Source: Diplosphaera chodatii (Eukaryota; Chlorophyta; Trebouxiophyceae; Prasiolales; Stichococcaceae). Taken from it: a DNA stretch of 64,000 bases. This document shows positions 54,323-64,000 of this stretch, one piece after another. Below the pieces are notes generated by a model, which saw nothing but the letters and a program-made list of their open reading frames with translations, had not been told where the DNA came from and did no database searches. The position numbers and the translations under genes were made by a program. How positions within the stretch are numbered: position 1 is the first letter of the stretch; each line of letters starts with the position of its first letter. Where the stretch lies: the NCBI GenBank assembly GCA_032358165.1, contig JAALGY010000057.1, forward strand, positions 186,001 through 250,000, given 5' to 3'.

Positions 54323-54507
54323 ATGGGCCTCGCGGCTAAGATGGCGGCGGCAGGCGGTGCCTACAGTGCCGTGAACGCTGGAATGGACCAGTATCAGCAG
54401 CACCAGCACGGGGGCGCTGCTGCAGCTGTAGTGCCGGCACAATACGGTGCGCCGCAGCCGGGACATTACGGCGCTCCACCGCCAGGGCAGTATGGCATAC
54501 CGCCACC

Positions 54508-54546
<39 letters not shown>

Positions 54547-56962
54547 CGGCTCGGCCTTCGCAGGCATCATCAGCCAGAAGCTGCACGCCATCGTGGCGGC
54601 CAACGGCCTGCAGCCGCTGTTCCCGGCGGCGGCACTCGACAGCGTCATCCGCCGGGCGCAAGGGGTGGACTTCCGAGCCCTCGCTGCCAAGTACAACATG
54701 CCAGGTGGGACGATGTACTGAGTGGTAACCAAAGACGTCACCTGGTTGGGTTCTACTGCTGTACATGAAGCATGGACTGATACACCTTTGGACACTGCTG
54801 AGATGCACCAGCGAATGCTCTGTCTTGCTCAGTTGATGTGGTGTGGCAAGTGACTCACCCCTCTGCAGTGGAGCTGGCGCTTGACTTCGTGGTGCTGGCG
54901 CTGTACGACGTCACGGTGATGTGCGACGACAGCGCAAGCATGAAGGTGCGGCAGCAGCTCTGCGTCTTCAGATGCTCGATCCTCTCGAACTTTTGTCTCA
55001 TCTCTTCCCCTCTGCCGCCACCTCGCGTACATTTTCTTTTAGCTGTTCACCTGCTGATGGGCAGTGCCCTTTCCGCTGCAGTTCGCAGAGAAGGGCACCC
55101 GCATCGACGACCTGAAGGCCATCATCGAGCGCGTGACCTCTGTGACCACGCTGTTCGACAGGTATGGATCCCCAAGATTGCGTCAGCTGCGAGAGCCGCC
55201 AGCACTCGCAGGACTACAGCGCCCAGCCCTACCTGGCCAGCACTCATGTACACACTCCAGCTTGCAGTCACTACACCGCGTACCGGCAGCGTGAGCAGAG
55301 CATGCAAGCCAGCTTGTGACCATGCGCCCTGACACTGAGCATCTGTCCATGCAGCGACGGCATCTCGTTGCGCGCCATGAACTTGCCAGACCAACGGGAC
55401 GGCGTCACCGACTCCTCCCAGGCCGCAGCCTATGTACAGCAGCTCAAGTGAGTTATGGGCATCCCGCGCACGGTTAGTGCACCCTATGGAGATGCAAGTG
55501 TTGCCTGCAACTGCACTGCACACTTTGCGCAGATTTCGGCTGCTGACACTGCGACCCACCTGCTCACCATGCACATGTGGTGGACCCACATCGGGCTGAA
55601 CGGGAGGAGCATCCGGCTCTGCTCAAGCACGCAGCAATCCCAGGAGCTTTCCAGCCCTGGAGCCTGTAATGGTTCCGACCTCACCTTCCACATCAGGCAG
55701 TGATGCCTGGGTCAGATGCGCTGCAGGTACAATGCGGGCACGCCGATGGGGCACTCAATGGAGGACAAGGTGTTGAAGCCGCTGCTGCACCGGAAGCTGA
55801 AGGACAAGTCGTTGCGCAAGCCGCTGCTGGTGCGCAGCCTGGCCGAGCACCCTGGCTCTGAGTTCACTGTCAAATCTGTTGAACCCTGGCGTCTTAAAAC
55901 ACTTCTGTGTTTGACTGCTGCCCCCAGAAAACTGCACCGCGGGACATTCTGCACTGTGATGCAAGGCCGCTGATGTGCCCCTCTGCTGCTGCTGCAACAG
56001 GTGATCACTATCACAGGTAGGATGCCAGTGCACAGGCCTTCTTGCACTCGTCACTGGGGGTGTCACAAGTGAGTTGGACAAGACTATAGAGCGTCTGCAC
56101 ATGGCTGCAGTAGTATCCTTACCCGATCCTCGTGCAGATGGCGAGCCGACTGGCGAACGTGAGGACAAGATACGTTCGGTTATCAAGGATGCCAAGAAGG
56201 CTTGCAAGAAGAGCTACGCCGGCGAAGGGGCCATTGCCTTCGAGTTTGCGCAGGTGCAGCTGGACACAGAGACATGTAACACTGGTTCTGCAGCGAGCTC
56301 GCCCAACCAAGCCCCATACTGGGCTCAGCTGTGCAGGTCAGCAAAGTAGTGTCTTGTCCACCCACCAACAGGCACCTGGCTGACGTTTGGTGCAGGTCGG
56401 CCGTGATGAGGGTGCACAGAAATTCCTGGCGAAGCTGGACAATGACAAGGTAACCCACAAACCGCAGTGCACTTGCTTAGCCATGCAGCTAGTTTGACAG
56501 GACACACGACTGAAGATGGCCAGTCCTTTGTGACCCGGTTCTGCCGATGCATATGCAGGATGTCGGCAAACTGGTGCGCAGGTTGTCGTCTTTCCTGCAT
56601 GCGTTGAATACCAGACTGCACCAGCATCATTCGTGCGAAGCTCCATGCATGGTGTACGTGTGAATGACCCTTCCTTTTGAACAGCGCGGGCAACAGAGGT
56701 GTGACCGCGGCAGGTCGACTGCACATCGTACTACGAGCTGGAGCAGCAGGAGTATGCTCGAAAGGGCGTCAACCTAACCCCGGACTTGTGGATGATGAAG
56801 CTCATGGTCGGCGCGGTCGACCGCTCCTACGATGAGCAGGTGACTTGATGTGTCCTGCGTCATGAACGCGGGCACATGCGCTGCCTGAACGCATAGGATA
56901 TCATGCTGTGCCTGCACTCACATGCGGCCGCCCTACCTGGTCCTGTTTGTGTGCAGGATTGA
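54323..56962 (+). CDS. vWA-domain protein B with polyglutamine N-terminus
   Basis: Unknown function; paralogue of the preceding gene. Eleven exons close to 355 aa: 54323-54704, 54869-54945, 55082-55161, 55355-55447, 55727-55829, 56001-56016, 56138-56253, 56396-56449, 56559-56573, 56714-56839 and 56957-56962. The ATG lies in good context (gcagccATGGG). After a Gly/Pro/Gln-rich leader with 12 glutamines comes [13 protein letters not shown]. Then follow the MIDAS motif [34 protein letters not shown] and CTSYYELEQQEYARKG, then NLTPDLWMMKLMVGAVD. All MIDAS positions (DxSxS, Thr, Asp) are kept, so metal binding is likely. Exons of 16 and 15 nt are unusual. If the last intron is not removed, translation stops three codons after 56836, with VT in place of D. 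Confidence 0.9.
54509..54544 (+). repeat. (CAG)12 trinucleotide repeat in vWA gene B
   Basis: Twelve pure CAG triplets coding Gln in the N-terminal leader. A pure tract of this kind is likely to vary in length between strains. Confidence 0.95.
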
Positions 56963-57836
56963 CGAAATTGACACTGGACACACAAGAATGCCATTGAAGG
57001 CATACGATGAGATTGCAATCGAACAGCATCGACATCACCTGAACACGGGAGACAGCCCTGATGTGCAGTATCAGCATTGCGGCGACATCGGTGCAGCGCA
57101 CATGATACCTTGAGATCGGCAAACTGCGGTCAATGTGCAGGTTTTCCCAAGTTGCTGTGGTTTTGCACCTTTGTCTGGTTTTCCTCTGTATGTCAGCCAC
57201 CTTGTTCAGCATTGTCATTGTCATGTAGCAAACTCTTTGTCTGGACTGTACTAGATGGTGCACACACACAACAGAGGACCAGCAATGGTGGGCTAAACGC
57301 ATGTGTGCTGAAGCACAACTCTGTTGTTGTATCTATCACGAACTACATGCGGGAGTTGATATATATTGTCACACAACACATCGGGCAAGGCTAGCCCCGA
57401 CTGCGAATGGAACACCCTGACACAACCTGCCTAAAAAGCAAGGAACTGGATTGTGTGGCCTGAGAATCGCCTCAAGAACTGCATCGTATCCCATATACTT
57501 CACACAGATGGCTGTTTCTGCAGCTGCAAGCAGCTTCGCACCGGTGTGCATACTTCATCTGCAGAGTGAGCGGCAGCGTCGCTGCCACTCTCGGCACAGG
57601 TGCGCAAGCTAACATGCAGCGGAAGGTCCTTAGGTGGTCACCACATATTCAGTCCGGCCAAGGCACGTCTTCACCACTGCTGGGACCTGCACAGCCACAT
57701 GCCGTCAGCTCAGGGTCGCAGAGCCTCTGCACTGCATTGGCGCCCAGCCCGGGCGTGCAACTAATGACTGCCTCAAGAGACTGGAAGATACAGAAGAGCG
57801 CATAGAGAAGAGCGGATGTGTCATTCTGCGTCTCAT
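56963..57836. other. Convergent intergenic region, vWA B / phospholipase D
   Basis: About 900 bp containing the 3' flanks of both genes and possibly the last short exon of the phospholipase D gene. No open frame has domain or codon support. Confidence 0.4.
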
Positions 57837-57868
57837 TCACGCCAGCAGCACACGGCACGGAGCAGGCA

Positions 57869-57886
57869 GGGGTTTAGGGTTTAGGG
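57869..57886 (+). repeat. Two plant-type telomeric repeats TTTAGGG
   Basis: GGGG followed by two exact TTTAGGG units (57873-57886). On the minus strand this reads as a double telo-box (CCCTAAACCCTAAA) just past the last certain phospholipase D exon. Confidence 0.85.
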
Positions 57887-57941
57887 AGCAGGCAGCACAG
57901 ATACACGCCAGCATCGGCTTTGCACTACCACAGCTGCGCAC

Positions 57942-60900
57942 CTGGATCTTCTTTCCGGTCACATCGGCCTTGGTGTCGGGGAAGTGGCGGAACCCAGGCA
58001 GCGTGCGCACAAGGCCGTTCTGAGTCACCTGCACCGCATGGGAACACGCGATCAGCGCAGTGGGTTGCATACGGTGCCAGCCCAATTGGCACTCGTGATC
58101 TCGGGTGTTCACATGCAGTGCAGCAGTCTAACTCTGCGCCAGCCTGAAGCTGCGGCAGTGCAGCAGCAGGTGACTGACTGCACCGCACACCCGCAAGCAG
58201 GAGTGACCAATGCATCCCAGAATGAATAGGACAGAGTGTGAAGGAAATAAAGCGAAGAAGCAAGGCACCTCAAGTGGGTATAGCAGCAGGTGGCCGTGCG
58301 GTAGCCGCTGCACCTTCTCTGCCGTGTACGCCGCCCAGTTCTCCTGTAGGGCATTTGGAGAAAGGGCGTTACGTTGCAAAGCGCACACCAGCAAACATGA
58401 GCTTTCTCAGCACACCCTGCAATGTGCTGCTTGCTCTGCTCTCTTCTGCTGCGGTACGAAGGGCCGCACACCATCAGCACATGGGTCATGGCCAGTGTAG
58501 CGGTGAGAGAGGACGAGAAGATCTGGGCACAGTCGGACGCACCGCGGCCAGCTGGCGCACGCGGCGCACGCAGTTGACGTCCTGCGGCGTCTGGAAGGTG
58601 TCCTCCAGGTGGCCCAGGTGCTCCTCGAAGCACGCCATGCGGTGCCCGTACACCTGCAACGCCAAACTCCAGCCTCACAACCCAGAGGCAGCATCGTATC
58701 ACAGTGACACACACCTGTCTGCGCGCTGAACCCCCGAGTGGCTATCACAACACAGCACCCGGTCTGATGCACACAGGGGTGTCAGCACGGGCGCCCTCAG
58801 CCGGACCCAACCCACTCTGGCCGGCCACTTCACTGGCAGCTACACGAGGAGACGCTCTTCCGCGGCCATGCACAGCCGTGCCCTGGGGCGAAAGTCACGG
58901 TTGTAGGGGGCCTGAACTCACCACGCCGCGCCCCGCCGGCTTGAAGTTGGGCTGGAAGGCGCCCATCGCGATCTCCACGTCCCGCTCGCCGTCCTGGCTG
59001 CGCTGGTTGATGTTGGCGCTGCCCTCCAGCACAAACTACAGCGCAGGGGCAAGAGACAGCACTGAGCAGGACGGCGGTGGGCGTCGATGGTGATGCGTCT
59101 CTGAGTCAAGCCGCCCTGCGGTCATGAGAGCAACGACAGGCCCCTGCCGCCGTGTGAGCAGCGCTAGAGCATTTGACATAGCAAAACTCTTTCTCAAACA
59201 GCACATTGTTGGCTGTCAGCATTTGACGGACTGTGGTGGACATCCGGGTGCCACACCTCATCATCCACGATCAGCATCTTTGCATGGCAGTAGATCACGA
59301 ACCGGCGCGTCTCCAGCACCTTGGCCTGCACGGCAGAAGACGCGCTGGAGACAGCATCAGCACTCGCCATTGCTGCGAAATGGTCCGCTGCTGCACTTGT
59401 CTCTGACAGGTATTGTACAGTCTGAGGCTCTCAAGTTTGCCGCATGCTTGTAAGCGACCAGGCCACTGGCTGGGCTGCCTTGGGAGAGAGCGGGCCCTGA
59501 GGCCGGGCTGGCCATCAGTGAGTTGGAGTCAGCAGGGTGCTTGCAATGATGTGCGCATTGATGAGGGGGCAAGTGGACACCTGTCGGGACCCCGGCTTGG
59601 CAGCCTTGGGCGGCGGCGGCGCATTGGGCTCCACTGGCTCCCGGTTTCCCAGGCAGAAGATGTTCAGGTAGTCCCGTGGGTGCGCATTCACCCCCTGTAT
59701 GCAGGCTGACCCAAATGAGCCATACCTGCACATGTTTTCGCTACACACTTGGAGCAGTGTGAACAGGCGCAGCAGCAGACTGTGCTGGCGCTGGCCCCAA
59801 TGCTCCAGCAGGTGCAGCAAGTGCACCGCATGAAGCTGGGCGCCGCCATGTGGAGCGACTGCTGGCCAGGTGCACACGACACAGGACTGCATGCGAAGGT
59901 GCTGTGGAGAAGACATTCTGCAGGCGCATTTCAACGTGTTTTTCAAACCTTGCGCTGGATGGCCTGTGCGACTATGCGGTACATCATGCGGATGGTGGCG
60001 GTCTGCCACAGCAGCACCTCCTGCACGCTGCCCGCCTCCGGAATGCCTGCACACGCGTCAGCATGCATCCAGGATTGACACTGTGGCATCAGCAGTCGAG
60101 GACGAGGCGAGCACGACGCACCACCACCTGCTGAGCCGTTCGCTGCCTTGGTGATAGTTCTGCTTTTTGAACCTTCAGAGCAGCACTTTTGGCACAAACA
60201 TGCAGGTTGCAGGGTTGAGGAGGTTTCACTGTGAATGAGCCCACCTTCGGGCCACATAGGGATGATGATGTAGGCCGCGAAGGGCTGTCCCTCGTTGATG
60301 GCCCGCGCGCACCGCAGCGCGATCTCGATCGGCACCAGGTTGTTGCAGATGTCCGCGTGCGTCTGCGATGTAACAAGGCACCGCTTTCATCGTCGCAATG
60401 GAGTGGTGCCTCTTGCGCCTGGCGAGCGCCTGGTGCGCGTGCAGCATGGGCTGGCTGGAACTTGCTTCGCCAAGGGCATCGCTCTGCACGCCATCACCGA
60501 GCACCCTGGAGATTGTTGCATGCCTACCTTGTTTTCCCACTCGCCGGAACCACCCAGGAAGTACTGGTTCTCGATGTACAGGAAGTGGCGGGCGTTGCGG
60601 ATCGCGTGGATGTACGCCCACTGGATGCTTTTGTCCACCGTCAGGCCGCGGTCTGCGCAGATGCACATGCTCCCCTTGTATACAGCTTGCTTGGCAAGTT
60701 CATGCATGGGCTGGTGCCAGGCATCCAATCACAGAAGGACAGGAATGTGAGTGAATGTGCGGCTTCCTGACTTCTGGGACATCGCATCAGCTGCACAGGT
60801 GCACCAACACGGGAGTTGCTGCAATCGCAGCCCATTGAGGTGTGGCACCCGCGAGTGACAGGCGCAGGAGCTGTCAGCTGCTGTTGAGGATCTATGGCCC

Positions 60901-63900
60901 ACACGAGGATCTGCTTTCAGGCGCACCTGTGACCAGGCCCCGGTCGTAGGCTTCGTTGTTGCCCTTCGGGAAGCCCACGACACACTGGGAGTCGATGGAC
61001 CGGAACACCTGCACAGATTCCAGAGAGCACGCTGAGTGGTCATCTTCTCACAGAGCAGTACCGCATCGGCTGCTGTCACCCGGCGCAGCAAGCGTGGCGC
61101 TGCTGGGGAGCTGCTGTAATTCTTGGCCAGGTGTCTGAGGCTAGACTGATGCTTTCAAGACTGCAAAAGCTGCTGATGCTATGTGAGCTGCCGTCAGCAG
61201 CAGCACAGACCGCGAATCTGCAGGTGACCCCGCCGGCCCGACCCCAAGCTTTGCAATGGCCCCAGCCTTTCGGCCTTGTTGGTGCAGTTCGCAAATGGCG
61301 CTAGCACCGTCACGCGGGTGTCCACTACATTAGGAGCCGCACCTGGGTCTTCCAGGCCTCTGGGGACCGGGGGTCCACCACGAAGACCCTGGGGTCGTTG
61401 GGGTTGTTGAGATCCGCGGGCAGCTTCAGGTCCCCCAGCCGCCGCAGGTCCACCAGTCCCTCGGCGCCATTGGAGGACGATGACTGCATGGCAGGGTTTC
61501 GGGTCGCCTCGAAAGCCACGACAACAGGTGTGGTGGTGGCGCTCATTGCAGCGCTCAAACAGTATGCGAGCACCGAGAACAGATGCGGCCGGACAAGCAG
61601 CATGTGGACAGTGCAGAGCACGCCAGAGTGAGCCCACTGGCACAGCATGCACATCATACCCACAGGCATCTGCCCACAGCCAGCCCACAAGGTGGAAGCC
61701 GCACCTCGTGCTTCCAGCGCTGCACGAAGTTGCACAGCACATCAAAGGCGGGCGGCCCCTCCAGCCGGCAGTGCTGGTCGTGCCACGGCAGCCGCGGGCC
61801 TGCACTCGCCAGATCATGAGTTTTATTGACTACACCGTCATTCAGGTCAAAGGCCACAGTCCCTTCGCACACCATCATCTCCCCGCCCACCTTACAGGCG
61901 GGCGGACGGGTGGGAGTTCACAACAGAGTAGACCCAGAGCCCCCCCAACTAATTTCAGCACTGTGGTCCAACATGCCACCCTGGCGGCCCATCATCAACA
62001 GAAGTGATGTGGGTGCGCTCACCACCAGCCTCGCCGTCCACCCCAGGCAGGCAGTCCTGGTAGAAGTCACGCTTGTGCTCCAGCTGGAGCGTGCGAAACA
62101 GCGGGTGGTCGTGCGTGTCGAAGCGCCCGTCGCACAGGTCGATGCCGCCGATGAAGGACAGCACGCGCCGCGGGATGCCGGTTTCCTGCAGGGTGGAACG
62201 TCGGCGTCGAAGTAGGGTTGGTCACAAGCCGAGGTCTAGTCACTGTGCAGAGGGGCGGCGATGGAGCTGTCGTTGCACCTGCTATCTGTTTCTGCCGCTG
62301 ATGATCTGTCGTAGAGTAGAAGGCGTGTCAGGCGACATAGTACGAGCTGATGAACCCACATGGTGCCTCGTCAACTCTAGCAGTGATTCATCACTCATCT
62401 GCAAGCCTCCACATCATCTTGTTTAATGCAGAATGAGCGCTCACCGAGGGGTGCCCCGGCTGGCTGCCGGTCTGCTGCGCCCGGCCGCCCTTCGCCTCCG
62501 CACGGGCCGCCTCCGATGCGCCGGGCGTCCCGGTCTGTGGGTCGATCTTCGGCATGGGCGCATCAGCATCGGGCGCGTCCAGGCACACCACTTTCTGCAG
62601 CATTCAACAAGCTGTCACACGGGGACTATACCGCTGTGCTGGGCATAGCATCCGAGCATGCCTGAGCAAGGCAGAAGTGTGGAGGTCTGCACTCATAGCA
62701 CATCGAAGGTCAAATGGATGCACCTGGTGGTGTGTGAAGTTGGTGGCTGCCGTGATACCCTTCAGAAAGTTCTTCTGCTTATCCGCTCCCCTGCACTCAT
62801 GCAAATACGCATGATTTTGGCATATATGAGAGCATCGTGCGATGCAAATCAGAAGTTGCTGTGCAATGTGCACGTCTGCATGTCCGCAGCATACCTGAGA
62901 GACTTGCCGACAGATACATTGGTGCCCTGAAAGTACTGGTGTGTTTCCTCATCGTGCGTGTGCAGCATTCCGCCGGATAGCCCCATGACCTGAGCATGAC
63001 AGGCGAAATCCATGTACAGGCTGCATGTTTCCGTGAAGTGCGCACACATCGCTTCAAAAACCATCGTCATCACTGTCACATTCGGTGCTGTACCTCTACA
63101 ACGAGCAGCCTCAGACTCTGAGCAGCACAGTCGATGGCGCACCTTTTTGCTGGTGCGGTCATCCCAGATCAGCACGCAGACCTTGCAGCCCTCCTGAGCC
63201 TGCAAAGCGTACGCTCTGTCAACCAGACTGTTGAACGCTCAGCACATTGCATGCGCATGCATTGCGCAGCAACACCGCAGCCATCTGCTGCAACAATCAC
63301 CATCAAGCAGGTTTGCCGGTAAATGCAAATCAGCCTACTTTGCGTTTCAGTAGCGTGCCGAGCTCCAGGTGCTGCTCGTCCTCCTTCATCTCTGCGTCCT
63401 TCTCGCGCACCAGGATGTTGTGCACCCAGACGCTCCACCCTAGAGGGGCAGCAGCAAAGTGGGCATTTGTGGTGGCGTCACGGCAAGGGAGGTGTCGCAC
63501 ACTGCCGCTCACTAATGCCAGCAGCAGATGCGCAGGCTTCCTATGTGTCAGGCAGCAGGCAGAGCTATGCCTGCTAACCGGCAATGTACACGAAGTGCTT
63601 GGCGTTGAGGATGGCTTGGTAGATGTCCTTCCACAGGGAGCCCTCCCTGTAGGGCTCCCCATTGCCCAGCTTGATGGTGGGCGTTTCCCCTGCAGCCCAT
63701 CGAGATGCACGTCAGCGCAAACGCCGATCTGCCAACAACAGTGTGGGCGCTTTTGCGGACATGTGAAGCACAGTGCTGTTTGTACAGCGTGGACCAACAG
63801 TCAGCTGTTTGAAGCCGAGGGCGTTGGTGGCCTTCCAGATGACAGTGCCGCTGACACACAGCGGTGTCTGAAGAAGCAGCTACTTGGGTTCATCGTACCA

Positions 63901-64000
63901 GGGTCATGATGCGAGTCGGAGTACAGGCTGACGCGCGCCCCCTCGCGAGGCTGGAAGTATGCGTGCTTGATCAGCCACCGGTTTTGGTCGTCCTTTCGTG
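57942..64000 (-). CDS. PLD: Phospholipase D, plant C2-type (5' end beyond window)
   Basis: Hydrolyses phosphatidylcholine-type lipids to phosphatidic acid at membranes. Twenty exons phase together: 63899-64000 (cut), 63579-63689, 63339-63439, 63143-63199, 62895-62989, 62724-62790, 62445-62594, 62026-62185, 61705-61799, 61343-61483, 60927-61008, 60528-60652, 60245-60362, 59949-60046, 59581-59694, 59257-59325, 58922-59035, 58543-58653, 58269-58343 and 57942-58028. HKD motif 1 is HQKVVCLD, split by an intron between Gln and Lys. HKD motif 2 is [10 protein letters not shown], followed by GSANINQRS. Other PLD landmarks are [37 protein letters not shown] and PMWPEGIPE. Family comparison places the missing C2 domain to the right of 64000. 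The C-terminus is open: after 57942 a donor follows, and the last exon was not found. Confidence 0.93.

Noticed and set aside
57837..57941. Read-through C-terminus of phospholipase D after 57942
   Set aside because: The frame stays open for about 35 codons, but it runs through the telomere-type repeats, lacks the usual PLD ending and follows a good splice donor, so I left it out of the model.

Overview
This window is nuclear DNA from a GC-rich eukaryote, most likely a green alga and probably a trebouxiophyte-like chlorophyte. Genes are broken into many short exons with GT-AG introns of about 60-600 bp, on both strands. Coding exons have strongly G/C third positions. Several products are plant-type: a C2-type phospholipase D, group I bZIP factors and a double-AP2 factor. 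TGTAA, the chlorophyte poly(A) signal, follows two of the genes, and plant telomere-type TTTAGGG motifs occur. The taxon is an inference; no marker gene that would fix it lies in the window. GC content was judged by eye, not computed.

Layout. 0.2-5.7 kb (-): a KH-domain RNA-binding protein, partly resolved. 7.1-10.0 kb (-): WDR5-type WD40 protein (COMPASS). 10.7-12.9 kb (-): ornithine carbamoyltransferase. 13.7-15.3 kb (+): proteasome subunit beta-3, divergent from the preceding gene. 16.9-20.8 kb (+) and 22.6-25.4 kb (-): two convergent group I bZIP factors.

27.8-29.6 kb (-): ribosomal protein S18 (uS13). 30.9-33.8 kb (+): an unrecognised charged protein with three WW-acidic modules. 34.0-41.3 kb (+): a very large Gln-rich double-AP2 transcription factor. 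42.5-46.6 kb (+): a type II membrane glycosyltransferase of family GT61 carrying three local tandem duplications at exon ends. 47.6-49.6 kb (-): a Gly/Thr/Met-repeat protein.

50.5-53.1 kb (-) and 54.3-57.0 kb (+): two head-to-head paralogous von Willebrand A-domain proteins. 57.9-64.0 kb (-): phospholipase D, cut by the right edge.

The genes do not form an operon. Several are ordinary housekeeping genes (OTC, PSMB3, RPS18, WDR5). The less ordinary content is the divergent vWA pair, the WW-acidic protein, the repeat protein and the duplicated splice-donor segments in the GT61 gene. Most exon models were built by hand from splice signals, reading-frame phase and family alignment. Where all phases close the model is stated as such, and unresolved ends are named.
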